64,000 nucleotides of DNA from JBAMOY01 sp037071015 (GTDB lineage: Bacteria > Bacillota_I > Bacilli_A > RF39 > UBA660), in NCBI GenBank assembly GCA_037071015.1, contig JBAMOY010000001.1, positions 682,001 to 746,000 on the forward strand, in the 5' to 3' direction. The notes beneath the pieces were generated by a model, which saw only the letters and a program-made list of their open reading frames with translations, was not told where the DNA came from and did no database searches. A program made the position numbers and the translations under genes. This document shows positions 52,650 through 62,254 of the stretch, one piece after another; positions within the stretch are counted from its first letter, which is position 1, and each line of letters begins with the position of its first letter.

Positions 52650-52820
52650 TTAATTATAAATTATCATAGCCGAAAAACAATAGATTTGTTCTTCTGAAAA
52701 TACACTCACTGCTACTTCATACTTGATATCAATAACATCGACATCATTGTCTGCTAAAAACTTATTAATTGCCATTTCCAAATCCTTTTCATGACTTTCA
52801 TCAAAAACTTTCACCTTCAT
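52650..52820 (-). CDS. Cse60-like small protein
   Basis: 56 aa from ATG 52820, with TTGGTGAT upstream. The sequence MKVKVFDESHEKDLEMAIN, then NDVDVIDIKYEVAVSV and QIYCFSAMIIY, resembles Bacillus Cse60, a sporulation-induced protein of unknown mechanism. 14 bases upstream of the flippase gene, so probably one transcript with it. Confidence 0.78.
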   Translation of the reverse strand: MKVKVFDESHEKDLEMAINKFLADNDVDVIDIKYEVAVSVFSEEQIYCFSAMIIYN

Positions 52821-52875
52821 ATTATCACCAAATTGAACATATAACAAATTGATGAATAATTATGTCGAATAGAAT

Positions 52876-52900
52876 AAAATAGGGATTAATTCCCTATTTT
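52876..52900 (-). terminator. Intrinsic terminator of the M23 gene
   Basis: Palindrome of AAAATAGGGATT arms (52877-52900), followed by ATTCTATTC on the minus strand. Confidence 0.75.
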
Positions 52901-52901
52901 A

Positions 52902-54101
52902 TTAATATCTCGTAGTACGATCATAGAATGAACTACCATAAGCTGGAAAATTAACCAAATTACGTGGATTAATTAAACCATTAATTACTCCTGACCAACC
53001 TTGATATAATCCGTATGATATCGTCAAGTGTAAATGTTGTCCAGTTGAGCAACTATCCCAATATTCTGTACTTGGATTACCACCCATGACAGCAATTTGC
53101 GTATCTTTGCTGACGACATCGCCTTTCGAAACCAAAATTCTACGCAAATGCATATAGACACTAGTATAATTAACACCATTAATACTGTGATTGATAAAAA
53201 TAATGCGACCACCACAACTCCATTGAACAGTATCAGCTACAACACCTTTACCAATTGCATACACCGGAACATTACCACTAGCTGCCATATCGACACCAGA
53301 ATGGAAATCACAGGTATATTTACCGCCAATTGTATAGCATCTATTACCAAAATTACTACTAATATATGCTGAATTAACCGGACGCCAGAATGATGTTTCT
53401 GGAGGTAAAACCGACCTTCCACACACACTAATATCTTCATTATCCTTACATCCTAAATCACTATATAACTTAATAGCGTCTTTTTGTGATTTAATATCAT
53501 CCTCAATAGATACTTTAATATCTACATATTGTTTCAACTGAGTACCCAATTTAGCCAATTCTTCTTGTTTTTTCTTCTGCGTATCTTGTAATTCCTTCTC
53601 CTTGTCAGCTAAATCTTTCTTCTTCTGTTCGTTATCTTTAATCATCTGATTATACTCATCAACTAACTTATCATTATAACTAGTTAACTGTTCAGAAATA
53701 GCCATACGATAAATAAAATCCGTAAAATCTTTAGCACCAAAAGCATATTCTAAATAAGCAGACTCTCCATTAGACACTTGAATAAAACTGACAATATCTT
53801 TAACTTCTTGTTCCTTTTTCTTAATATCTTCATTAAGTTTAACAATCTCATCGCTCAAATTTTTAACATCTATATTTATTTGCGCTATCTGCTTATCAAT
53901 AGAATTAATCGTATTCTTAACATTGTTAATCTCTTGTTCAGTTAACTCTTTTTGCTGCTGATTAGCGGCATATTCTTCTTCTAATTTTTTTAGTTCATTT
54001 TTCATGTCACCTAACGTCTTAGCACTAACAACATCACTTGGTACAATAAAGCCAGGAATAACAATCGCAACAATTAAAATAATCGATAAGATTTTTTTCA
54101 T
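52902..54101 (-). CDS. Secreted M23 (LytM-type) peptidoglycan hydrolase with coiled coil
   Basis: 399 aa. Signal peptide (MKKILSIILIVAIVIPGFIVP), long heptad coiled coil (about 35-210, Glu/Lys/Gln-rich), then the M23 zinc endopeptidase. Metal residues are in FHSGVDMAAS and QHLHLTISYG. The layout resembles EnvC/PcsB-type division hydrolases that are activated through the coiled coil. Start is ATG 54101, with GAGGTGG upstream. Several Cys (CKDNEDISVCG, RCYTIGGKYTC) suggest disulfides. Confidence 0.9.
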   Translation of the reverse strand: MKKILSIILIVAIVIPGFIVPSDVVSAKTLGDMKNELKKLEEEYAANQQQKELTEQEINNVKNTINSIDKQIAQINIDVKNLSDEIVKLNEDIKKKEQEVKDIVSFIQVSNGESAYLEYAFGAKDFTDFIYRMAISEQLTSYNDKLVDEYNQMIKDNEQKKKDLADKEKELQDTQKKKQEELAKLGTQLKQYVDIKVSIEDDIKSQKDAIKLYSDLGCKDNEDISVCGRSVLPPETSFWRPVNSAYISSNFGNRCYTIGGKYTCDFHSGVDMAASGNVPVYAIGKGVVADTVQWSCGGRIIFINHSINGVNYTSVYMHLRRILVSKGDVVSKDTQIAVMGGNPSTEYWDSCSTGQHLHLTISYGLYQGWSGVINGLINPRNLVNFPAYGSSFYDRTTRY

Positions 54102-54112
54102 ATACCCCACCT

Positions 54113-54748
54113 CTAATCACGTAATTCTTTTCTTATTTTTTTATAATCCTGACAATAACTGGCAACTAAATTCCAAAAATCTTTAGAATGATCAAAATGA
54201 ACAAAATGTGATAGTTCATGAATAATAACATAATCTAATTTATCAAGACTATATTCAATCAAACGAGAATTAATTGTTACAGAATCATCTCGCTTATTAC
54301 AAACACCCCAACGGGTCTTCATTTTTCTAATTTTTAATTTAGGAAGAAAATTAACTTCTTTAAATTCATTTAAATTAGCTATAAAGCGTTCTTCAATAAT
54401 CCGCTTTATCTCTGCTTTATACCATCTATTTAAAGTATCGCGGTCTTTAACATAGATATGGGAATTATCAAATTCAATTTTATCTAGCGTTGGTACTATA
54501 ATTATATCATACTTTTGGCCAAGATAAAAAAAATTTTCACTTCGTTTTATTTCTTTTAAACGTTTATTTAACATCTTTTCTAAAGCTACATAATTTTCAT
54601 CCAATAAATTTTTAATATAACTCTTACTGGTTAAATAATTAGTTGTAACGCTAATAGTTAGATCCTCTTTGATTCTAATATAAGTATTACGATTATTCTT
54701 TTTTTCAACTATTACTAGATATTTTTTACCATTAATCTCATAAGTCAT
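54113..54748 (-). CDS. DUF45/YgjP-like zinc metalloprotease
   Basis: About 211 aa. HExxH motif in IIHELSHFVHFDHSKDFW near the C-terminus, preceded by TRWGVCNKRDDSVTINSRLIE, the hallmark of the YgjP/DUF45 family. Start is one of several Met codons (54748-54757). 11 bases upstream of the M23 gene, probably co-transcribed. Cytoplasmic; function in the family is unknown. Confidence 0.87.
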   Translation of the reverse strand: MTYEINGKKYLVIVEKKNNRNTYIRIKEDLTISVTTNYLTSKSYIKNLLDENYVALEKMLNKRLKEIKRSENFFYLGQKYDIIIVPTLDKIEFDNSHIYVKDRDTLNRWYKAEIKRIIEERFIANLNEFKEVNFLPKLKIRKMKTRWGVCNKRDDSVTINSRLIEYSLDKLDYVIIHELSHFVHFDHSKDFWNLVASYCQDYKKIRKELRD

Positions 54749-54778
54749 CAACATCATCTACCCTATTACATTTTAACA

Positions 54779-54807
54779 AAAAAAAAGCATTCCTTCAAGG
54801 AATACTT
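54779..54807 (-). terminator. Intrinsic terminator of the transporter gene
   Basis: AAGTATTCCT / AGGAATGCTT hairpin (one G-U) with nine T. Confidence 0.8.
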
Positions 54808-56428
54808 AAATAAACATTGCTATTACAATGAATAAAATTACAATAACAATTAAAAGTTTTAGTAAAAATTTCCAAATACCTTTTATCCATTCACCAAAGG
54901 AAATATCAAATAATCCTAACCCACCTACTAATAACACACTTGTTGGAGCAATCATCATAACAAGTCCATATATAGATTGGAAAATGATTGCGATAAATGG
55001 ATATACGGTTGCATCAGTGAAATTAGTAGCTATTGGTGTAGATAATGATCCGATCAATGTTTGGAAATCATTAAAGAAGAAACTTCCAATTCCTGATAAA
55101 AGTGTTGCCGTTATTACACTGAAATCTTCAGTTAAACCAATTAACCAATTAGCAATAGTAAACATGATATTAGCACCAGTTGAAGTGCTATACATTGCTG
55201 CATAGATAACATTAGCTAATACAGCATAACAAGCAGCTGGTAAAGCTTTCTTAATTCCTTCAACAAAGCCATCGATCATATCATCTAATTTAACTCCATA
55301 AATCCAACCGATAATTGGTGTAATAAGTAATAGGAAAATAATTAAATCATATATTCCCCAGTTACCAAAAGAAGTAACACTACCAATAATATTTGCAACT
55401 AATGGGTAGCCATTAACTTCTACACCCATAATATCAGAATATAAATCATTAAAGAATGTTGTATTGAATGCTGTAGCCCAATCATACATTGCTAAAACTA
55501 TAACTATAGCAATAATAACTAGTGAAATAATTAATGGTAAAAAACTTCTCTTTTTAGTATTTTTTACAACGATTTGATCAACAGCCTTAGCACAGGCTTT
55601 AGTTGATTTTTTAGTACTAGCTTTCTTAGTCGTTGTCTTTTTGCTAGTAGTTTTTTTACTAGAAGTCTTTTTTGCATCAGTCTTTTTCGTTGACGTTGTT
55701 TTAGTCTCAGTTTTAACAACATTAGCTTTTTTAGGAGCTTGTTTAGTTACAACTTTTTCAGTTTTAACTTCTTTTTCAACCATTTTATCTGATTTAGTCG
55801 CTACCTCGGCAATAGCTGATTTCTTTTTATTACGTCCAACGACAAATAGAGCATATAAAGCCGTTACAACTAAACAAATAACTACTCTAGGCCAAATATC
55901 ACTTGTATTTTCTAAACCTAAATATTGACTTGAATAGAAAGTTACAGAGGTACTGTAAACAGAACCAATTTTTCCTATAATAATAGAACCAATTGTAGCC
56001 AACATCGCGCTCATCTTATCACAACCAATACCTATAATGATACTAGCAACAAAAGGAACCAATACTAATAAAAATAAATCAAGTCCAGTAACAGCTGACA
56101 CAACTGTAAAAACAACAGTCATAATTGCTAAAAATCTCGTTTCCTTTCCTTTTAATTTTGCAGATATTTTATCTATCATTGGTAAATAAACATCTGTTTT
56201 AGCTAAAACACCATAGAAACCACCAATTAAAGCAAATAAAATTCCATACTGAATTAAATTAGCGATAGCAATTAATGGAGTTCTTGCTAAATCAAAAAAA
56301 CCTAATGGAGCTGTACCAGCATCGACAAATTCACCACTTGAATAATAACCAGCAGGAATTATCCAAGTCATAATAAGTACAACTAAAAATGTAATACCTA
56401 AAACTTTTAATAAATTATGCTTTTTCAT
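54806..56428 (-). CDS. YfcC/DcuC-type membrane transporter with histone-like loop
   Basis: 540 aa. Two blocks of membrane helices (about 8-198 and 296-540) with DcuC/YfcC-like stretches (WIIPAGYYSSGEF, ALIGGFYGVLAKTDVY, VTGLDLFLLVLVPF). Between them (about 200-294) is a 95-residue Lys/Thr/Ser/Ala-rich segment (TKKTDAKKTSSKKTTSKKTT) not seen in the family. Family members are proposed anion or amino acid exchangers. GGGAGG ahead of ATG 56428. Confidence 0.85.
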   Translation of the reverse strand: MKKHNLLKVLGITFLVVLIMTWIIPAGYYSSGEFVDAGTAPLGFFDLARTPLIAIANLIQYGILFALIGGFYGVLAKTDVYLPMIDKISAKLKGKETRFLAIMTVVFTVVSAVTGLDLFLLVLVPFVASIIIGIGCDKMSAMLATIGSIIIGKIGSVYSTSVTFYSSQYLGLENTSDIWPRVVICLVVTALYALFVVGRNKKKSAIAEVATKSDKMVEKEVKTEKVVTKQAPKKANVVKTETKTTSTKKTDAKKTSSKKTTSKKTTTKKASTKKSTKACAKAVDQIVVKNTKKRSFLPLIISLVIIAIVIVLAMYDWATAFNTTFFNDLYSDIMGVEVNGYPLVANIIGSVTSFGNWGIYDLIIFLLLITPIIGWIYGVKLDDMIDGFVEGIKKALPAACYAVLANVIYAAMYSTSTGANIMFTIANWLIGLTEDFSVITATLLSGIGSFFFNDFQTLIGSLSTPIATNFTDATVYPFIAIIFQSIYGLVMMIAPTSVLLVGGLGLFDISFGEWIKGIWKFLLKLLIVIVILFIVIAMFI

Positions 56429-56572
56429 ATTCTACCTCCCAATATAATTATAGCATTTTTCCATTATTATACAATTGTTTTTTCTAAAATTACCTAAATT
56501 TCATATATTTTTCACAATTATTGGTTCCTTCTCTTAGGAAAATGTTATAATAATATTCAAAGGAGCGAGCTT

Positions 56573-57529
56573 ATGACTGATTTTAAATTTTCCGATACTA
56601 ACAAAAGATACCATACCTTAGATTATTTTTATAAACATAAATTTAATTCCAAAGTCTTCAAGGTTAGTTTAAATGCCGGTTTCAGTTGCCCTAATATCGA
56701 TGGTACTGTCGGTTATAACGGTTGTATATACTGCTCACGTAGTGGTAGCGGTGAATATGCTGGTAATATTAATGACAATTTAATAGAACAGTTTAACTCA
56801 GTTAAACAAATCATGCTAAACAAATGGCCTAATAGTAAATATATCGGTTATTTTCAAGCTCATACCAACACCTACGCTCCCGTTGATATTTTAAAACAAA
56901 AATACGAAAGTATTCTTAACTTAGATAAAGTTGTTGGCTTATCGATTGCTACTAGACCAGACGCTATTACCGAAGAATGTTTAAAATATCTCATAGAATT
57001 AAATAAAAGAACCTTTCTTACTATCGAACTAGGGTTACAATCTATTCACCCAGAAACAACAAAACTAATTAACCGCTGTCATACACTTTCCTGCTTTGAA
57101 GAAATGGTAAAAAAACTTCGTAGATATAACATAAACGTCGTTGTCCATATTATAAATGGTTTACCATACGAAAATAAATCAATGATGTTAGAAACTGTTA
57201 AATACTTAAATAATCTTGATATTCAAGGCATTAAAATTCATATGTTACATGTGTTAAAAAATACACCCCTAGCCTTATTGTATAAAAAGAAACCCTTTCA
57301 TATTTTAACAAAAGAAGAATATGTTGATATCGTCTGTGATCAACTAGAATTGTTAAGACCAGAAATTGTTATTAATCGTATTACAGGTGATCCTAAAGTC
57401 TCTGATTTAGTTGAACCAAATTGGTTAATTAAAAAATTTGGTGTATTAAATGAAATTGATAAAGAATTAGTCCGACGAAATTCTTATCAAGGTATTAAAG
57501 CAAAAGAATTAGCTTCTACCAAAAGCTAA
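56573..57529 (+). CDS. TIGR01212-family radical SAM protein (YtqA/YhcC)
   Basis: 318 aa. Motif FSCPNIDGTVGYNGCIYCS holds the cluster cysteines with the wide spacing typical of this family, followed by GSGEYAG. Internal THTNTYAPVD and LSIATRPDAI match YtqA-like proteins. Function not firmly known; some links to tRNA or Fe-S metabolism are proposed. CAAAGGAG before ATG 56573; a TATAAT-like box lies at 56547-56552 with a weak -35. Confidence 0.9.
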   Translation: MTDFKFSDTNKRYHTLDYFYKHKFNSKVFKVSLNAGFSCPNIDGTVGYNGCIYCSRSGSGEYAGNINDNLIEQFNSVKQIMLNKWPNSKYIGYFQAHTNTYAPVDILKQKYESILNLDKVVGLSIATRPDAITEECLKYLIELNKRTFLTIELGLQSIHPETTKLINRCHTLSCFEEMVKKLRRYNINVVVHIINGLPYENKSMMLETVKYLNNLDIQGIKIHMLHVLKNTPLALLYKKKPFHILTKEEYVDIVCDQLELLRPEIVINRITGDPKVSDLVEPNWLIKKFGVLNEIDKELVRRNSYQGIKAKELASTKS

Positions 57530-57540
57530 TTCTTTTATAT
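57502..57540. terminator. Bidirectional intrinsic terminator
   Basis: AAAAGAATTAGCTT / AAGCTAATTCTTTT fourteen-pair hairpin between the convergent radical SAM and HerA genes. Confidence 0.9.
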
Positions 57541-59319
57541 TCTAGGACCTGTTTTATTTACAAACCATGCTCGACTAATATTTACACTACTAGAAGTTGG
57601 AGCTGGATTTGGCATATCTATTTTAACTAACAAAGGAATTTTAAAAGCATTCCCAAAAGCAATACAAATTCCTGGTTGTAAAATACGTAAACGCTTAACA
57701 ATTTCTTCCGTTATATTAGGTACCATCTCTTTAATATACTGCACATCTTTAGGATGTAACATCTTAAAAATCAAAAAATTCGTACATTGTGATAATGTTG
57801 TTTCTGATAATTCCGATGGTCTTTGTGATATCAATCCTAACATAACACCATATTTTCGACCTTCCTTGGTAATTCTCTCAAAAATATTATATCCTAATAA
57901 ATTAACATCACGGTCATTTTGTACATAACGATGAGCCTCTTCCAAAATAATATGAATAGGTAATCTTGCTTTATGATCCATGTTTTTAGAATATTCAAAA
58001 AATAAACGTGAGAAAATTTTCGTCAAACTCTTAGCAAAACGATCGTCGACATAGTTAATATTAAAATTAACAATTTGTGCTTTTTTTCCATCAAACGCCG
58101 TCATCAAACTACGAATATAATTAGCTTGAGAAATATACTCTGGATAATCAAAATAAACACTATACTCTCCATTAACTAAAGCATGCAAACGAACCTTAAG
58201 GGCATTAGTTTCATCGAAAATTTTATCACTCTTTAAAATACCCTCTGAAATCAATGCAAAATCAAATGCATCTTGTAAATCTTTTAGAGTGTAAGGAAAA
58301 CTACCATCAGGCATCTTAAGTTCTAAGTTATCATCAAGAAAAGATTCCATAAAATTAGTTAGCAATTCCATTTCTCGCAATTTTCCACTAGCATCAATGA
58401 TTAAACACTGCTTTAAACTTCGTGTATACCCTGGTTGATAAATCGTCGTCTCCAAATTTAATTCTTTAGTATTATAGTAAGATAAGATTGAAAATACTTG
58501 ATCACGAATTTGAGCTGATGGTCTACCGCTCGCTAGAATATCTAAAATGGCTCGTGCGATAATATCGTTTTTATGTTTAATGACATCTTCTTCTTCTCTT
58601 CCAAAAACCGTAACTAATTTCATTGCTTTTTCAATAATTGGTAACTGATTGGGATTCGTCGCCTCTAATAGCAAAGCAATATCATCAACCCCTAATAACC
58701 AAATAGGAATTTTTAAAACCTCAGTATCGCTAAAATTAGTATTCGTCGTATAGGCTTTAAAATTGATTTCGGGATGTTGATCGTGTAATTTTTCGAATGC
58801 ACTATGATACTCACCATAAGCATCAAAAATGAAGATGCTAGCACGATAAGCAATAGCAGTATTCTTATCAAAGATATTTTGCAAAATTCTAGCTACGCTA
58901 CACGATTTACCACTACCAGTTGATCCAAAAATAGCGAAATGGTTACTGAAGAATGCATTGATATCAACACCAATATCAACACCATCATAAATAGGACTTT
59001 TCCCCAAGTATAGATATTTATCTTCAATATAATTTGTCATACCAATAATTAATGGAATTTTTTCTTTAGAGATGAGTTTAACCACCGCTGCAAACGATGG
59101 TTTTTTTACAGCTCCAAATACAAAGTTATTATCAATAAGCTCGCCTAATAAATTAATACTGGCAATTCCATTATTAATACCGACAATTTCTCCGACAAAA
59201 CGATGTTCACCATCTTCCATAACGACATGCAAATTAATTAAGTTCTGTACCTTATCTAGTGCAATATTCAACTTTAATTGAATGATATTTTCTTCAATCG
59301 CAATTATCGTTCCTAGCAT
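57535..59319 (-). CDS. HerA/DUF87-type hexameric ATPase
   Basis: 594 aa from ATG 59319 (MLGTIIAIEENI), with GGGGAT upstream; the longer frame to 59388 reaches into the terminator of the next gene. N-terminal beta-barrel HAS domain, Walker A GSTGSGKSCSVARIL, Walker B HIILEEAHRYV, sensor ISQRPSELSETTLSQ with arginine finger region. HerA normally pairs with NurA nuclease in DNA end resection; no NurA, SIR2 or other effector gene is next to it. Confidence 0.92.
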   Translation of the reverse strand: MLGTIIAIEENIIQLKLNIALDKVQNLINLHVVMEDGEHRFVGEIVGINNGIASINLLGELIDNNFVFGAVKKPSFAAVVKLISKEKIPLIIGMTNYIEDKYLYLGKSPIYDGVDIGVDINAFFSNHFAIFGSTGSGKSCSVARILQNIFDKNTAIAYRASIFIFDAYGEYHSAFEKLHDQHPEINFKAYTTNTNFSDTEVLKIPIWLLGVDDIALLLEATNPNQLPIIEKAMKLVTVFGREEEDVIKHKNDIIARAILDILASGRPSAQIRDQVFSILSYYNTKELNLETTIYQPGYTRSLKQCLIIDASGKLREMELLTNFMESFLDDNLELKMPDGSFPYTLKDLQDAFDFALISEGILKSDKIFDETNALKVRLHALVNGEYSVYFDYPEYISQANYIRSLMTAFDGKKAQIVNFNINYVDDRFAKSLTKIFSRLFFEYSKNMDHKARLPIHIILEEAHRYVQNDRDVNLLGYNIFERITKEGRKYGVMLGLISQRPSELSETTLSQCTNFLIFKMLHPKDVQYIKEMVPNITEEIVKRLRILQPGICIAFGNAFKIPLLVKIDMPNPAPTSSSVNISRAWFVNKTGPRI

Positions 59320-59366
59320 ATTATCATCCCCTAGTCTTCTATTATTCATTATACATGTTTTTAAGA

Positions 59367-59395
59367 TAAAAAAAAAGTGCAAAATCATGCAACTC
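59367..59395 (-). terminator. Terminator after the coiled-coil gene
   Basis: AGTTGCA / TGCACT hairpin followed by nine T on the minus strand; starts before the HerA promoter region. Confidence 0.75.
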
Positions 59396-60362
59396 TTCTT
59401 TTTATATCATTATTATCATTTTCATTTGGTTTAAATCCGTATTTTTCAGCAACCTCTGCCAACATTTCTGGCGAAACTAATTCCACTCCACCATTAGCAT
59501 GTTGAAGATAAATATTACCATCAACACCAGTTACTAATTGTTCAGATGAATTGTCAACAATTAAATCGTGATGTTTTAATTGTTCTCCTTCCAAAACTTT
59601 ATGTTCATTTAAAGAAAAATAATAATTATCGTAAAATTGACGAGCACTCTCTATTTTAATTAGTCCCTTTTTTGTTTCTAAAAGTTTTTGATATTTTAAA
59701 CGAACTTTATCATCAGAATAATTAGAATATGTAACTACCTTGCCTAACACTTTCGATCTAATTTTGTGTCCCTCTGCGGCAACCTGTTTTTGATACTCTT
59801 CTAACTCAAAAGTTCTATTAACACGATTTTCATATTTTGCTTGCACCTTTTGCAAACGTAAATTGTTAACACTAACCTTTAAATTTTGAGGACTATTTTT
59901 AAGCGCATCAATCCTTCGCGTTAACCCAATATACATACGTTGACGTCGTTCAATAGTAACATTTTTTCTAGTCAATATACCATTATAAACTTCTAATTTT
60001 TTTCTTTGAATAAGTAAATCAATTTTTTTAAATTTACTATCCGTATTATTTAATTGCTCATTATAAGCATCTATTTGGGAATTATTAGTAATCTTCTGGC
60101 GTTCATTAGTTGCAAATTGTTTGTCATTATTTAAAACGCTTTCATTATCCATATATCTAGCTAAGGAATGATTATTATTTTTCAATTGTTCTAAACGTTT
60201 TTCTAAAGAAATTTTTAGATTTTGTTTTTTCTCTAATTGTAAATTTTTAATACTTACAAAAGTTCCTACTGTCGCCAAATCAGTTTTAATCGCCTCTATA
60301 TCTTTAGATAATTCGCTAATTTGTTCAATTAAATATTTTTGTTCTATTTCCTGACTAAGCAT
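59385..60362 (-). CDS. Uncharacterised coiled-coil protein, 325 aa
   Basis: Residues 1-240 are mostly charged coiled coil (LIEQISELSKDIEAIK; LEKRLEQLKNNNH), the C-terminal 80 residues form a mixed domain (VTGVDGNIYLQHANGGVEL). ATG 60362 overlaps the DUF1292 stop by eight bases (coupled). No family recognised; soluble. Ends in TGA, confirming TGA as stop. Confidence 0.75.
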   Translation of the reverse strand: MLSQEIEQKYLIEQISELSKDIEAIKTDLATVGTFVSIKNLQLEKKQNLKISLEKRLEQLKNNNHSLARYMDNESVLNNDKQFATNERQKITNNSQIDAYNEQLNNTDSKFKKIDLLIQRKKLEVYNGILTRKNVTIERRQRMYIGLTRRIDALKNSPQNLKVSVNNLRLQKVQAKYENRVNRTFELEEYQKQVAAEGHKIRSKVLGKVVTYSNYSDDKVRLKYQKLLETKKGLIKIESARQFYDNYYFSLNEHKVLEGEQLKHHDLIVDNSSEQLVTGVDGNIYLQHANGGVELVSPEMLAEVAEKYGFKPNENDNNDIKRRVA

Positions 60363-60627
60363 GATCTTCCCTATACATACTATCTAAAATTTCTTTAACA
60401 ACTTCCCACTCATCGTCATCTTCAATCCCCTTCAATACCACTTTATCATTATCATCAACTAAAATAGACACATACATCTTCTGTTCACCACTTTCAACCT
60501 TCTCACCAAAAGTATAAAAGACGTACTGTTTATTAAATTCTGGTATTTCAATGACATCGATAACTTCTGCTTCCATTTGTTTACCACTTTCTGTCGTAAC
60601 CGTGATTTTATCTAACTTATTTTCCAT
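60355..60627 (-). CDS. DUF1292 protein (YrzB-like)
   Basis: 90 aa, acidic. Family pattern VIDVIEIPEFNKQYVFYTFG and MYVSILVDDNDKVVLKGIED, ending with EWEVVKEILDSM. Function unknown; in Bacilli such genes often lie near tRNA and ribosome genes. GGGAGG ahead of ATG 60627; nine bases after yqeH. Confidence 0.88.
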   Translation of the reverse strand: MENKLDKITVTTESGKQMEAEVIDVIEIPEFNKQYVFYTFGEKVESGEQKMYVSILVDDNDKVVLKGIEDDDEWEVVKEILDSMYREDHA

Positions 60628-60636
60628 AATTCCTCC

Positions 60637-61638
60637 CTATATTAATGGCTTCCTAACATAAATATCAATATTAAATTTACTATAAACTATAAATTTTCCT
60701 TTTTTCTTAACCGAAATAAATCCTAATCCATTGATAACAATATCACTAGCCTTAGTAATTTCAATTACATATTCTTTAAAATTATCTGTCATCTTATACT
60801 CTTTAAAACTTCGATCTACAATCAAAGCATTAGACATATAAAATGTCATATCATTAACATCAGAACACACAAGCGCAATAAAATCTTCAATCATAATTGT
60901 TTGTGGTCTTTTTATTTGAAAAGTTAACGGTTTTAAAAAACGTTTTGGAACAATCTTTTTTAGTATATCTAAATTATCAATATTAATTATATTGCCCTGA
61001 TCGATTAAACCTGGTGTATCAATTATCGTCAGATTATCATTTATTTTAATATCTAAAGTATTTAAAGTCGTAGATGGTAAAATGCTCGTAGTAATTAAAC
61101 TTTGATTATCTGTATAATTGTTAATAATTTTATTAATCATTGTCGATTTCCCAGCATTAGTATATCCGACAACATAGACATTATTGCTCGTCTTATGTTT
61201 GTTAACAGCAATCATCAAATCATCAAAACCCCAATTTTTTTTCGAACTAATCATAACTTTATCAACAAAATCAATATCATAATTATTTAAATACTTCAAT
61301 AATTTAGTATCATTTAATGATTTAGGTAACAAATCACGTTTCGTTAATACCGCCATTATTTTATTATCAAGATTATCTTTAATCAAACTTAAATTATTAG
61401 GTAAATTTAATACGTCTAAAACTAAAATTACCAAAGCATCCGTGTTATTAATACTTTTTAAAATATTTATAAAATCTTTATTACTTTTCGTAACTTGTTT
61501 ATAATCCCCATAATTCTTTATCCGAAAACATCGTTCGCAAATATCACTTTTAGGAAAATTCTTCTTCTCAATATAGCCATCACCATCAGGATCAATATAT
61601 TGCAAGACACTACCACAACCTAGACATTTCTTAGTCAT
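60637..61638 (-). CDS. yqeH: YqeH, circularly permuted ribosome-assembly GTPase
   Basis: 333 aa. N-terminal zinc finger (CLGCGSVLQYIDPDG, CERCFRIKNYGDY), then GTPase motifs in permuted order: G4 TKRDLLP before G1 GYTNAGKSTM and G3 DTPGLID. YqeH helps 30S assembly. Starts eight bases inside the yqeG end, so coupled; the yqeG-yqeH order is conserved in Bacilli. Confidence 0.96.
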   Translation of the reverse strand: MTKKCLGCGSVLQYIDPDGDGYIEKKNFPKSDICERCFRIKNYGDYKQVTKSNKDFINILKSINNTDALVILVLDVLNLPNNLSLIKDNLDNKIMAVLTKRDLLPKSLNDTKLLKYLNNYDIDFVDKVMISSKKNWGFDDLMIAVNKHKTSNNVYVVGYTNAGKSTMINKIINNYTDNQSLITTSILPSTTLNTLDIKINDNLTIIDTPGLIDQGNIINIDNLDILKKIVPKRFLKPLTFQIKRPQTIMIEDFIALVCSDVNDMTFYMSNALIVDRSFKEYKMTDNFKEYVIEITKASDIVINGLGFISVKKKGKFIVYSKFNIDIYVRKPLI

Positions 61639-62152
61639 AGTAATATCTCCCCTTTGAAAATAGATTACGTTTCATTAATTTTTTAATTATCCTATTTTCT
61701 AAGCAACGGTTAAACTTCGTAAAAATCATATCTTTTTTCGTTAAGGGATCCGTTAAAATAGTTGTTATCCCAACACGGTTACCACCAACAATATCCGTTA
61801 ATATCTGATCCCCGATAATCGCAATTTCACCAACATCATATGGTAATCTATCTATTATCTCTAAAAATTTCTTCTTAAAAGGTTTCCTTGAAGAATAAGA
61901 GTATTCAACTTCTAAAATAGCACCAAACGGTTTCAAGCGACGATTTGGACTATTAGAAAAAATCACTACTTTAAAATCTTTCTTTAAATCGTTAAATAGT
62001 TTCATTAACTCATCTGTTGGTTCTTTGATATTTGGGAAAACAAGAGTATTATCTAAATCAAATAATAAACAGTTAATACCGTGATCTTTTAACTTGTTAT
62101 AATCAATATCATAGACACTTTTTAGATACATATCTGGTACATATTTCTCCAT
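61631..62152 (-). CDS. yqeG: YqeG, HAD-family phosphatase
   Basis: 173 aa from ATG 62152 (MEKYVPDMYLKSV), with AGAGGG upstream; a longer frame to 62191 has no ribosome site. HAD motif I is FDLDNTLVFP, motif II FSNSP, motif IV IIGDQILTDIVGG. HAD class IIIA; physiological substrate unknown. First gene of yqeG-yqeH-DUF1292-coiled-coil. Confidence 0.95.
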   Translation of the reverse strand: MEKYVPDMYLKSVYDIDYNKLKDHGINCLLFDLDNTLVFPNIKEPTDELMKLFNDLKKDFKVVIFSNSPNRRLKPFGAILEVEYSYSSRKPFKKKFLEIIDRLPYDVGEIAIIGDQILTDIVGGNRVGITTILTDPLTKKDMIFTKFNRCLENRIIKKLMKRNLFSKGRYYYD

Positions 62153-62193
62153 AATAACCCTCTTCCCATTTTTATAATATAATTTTACCATAT

Positions 62194-62250
62194 AAAAAAA
62201 GGGTTTTCAAATTATTTATATTTACTTGACACAAATAATTTGAAATTTCC
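62194..62250 (-). terminator. Large hairpin terminator of the polyprenyl synthase gene
   Basis: Long arms GGAAATTTCAAATTATTT and AAATAATTTGAAAACC with seven T on the minus strand. Confidence 0.78.
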
Positions 62251-62254
62251 TCTT

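Noticed and set aside
53024..53440. Several short frames on both strands in the M23 gene
   Set aside because: All inside a clear peptidase domain; no own ribosome sites.
57535..59319. HerA-based antiphage system
   Set aside because: No SIR2, DUF4297 or nuclease gene adjacent; surrounding genes are core.
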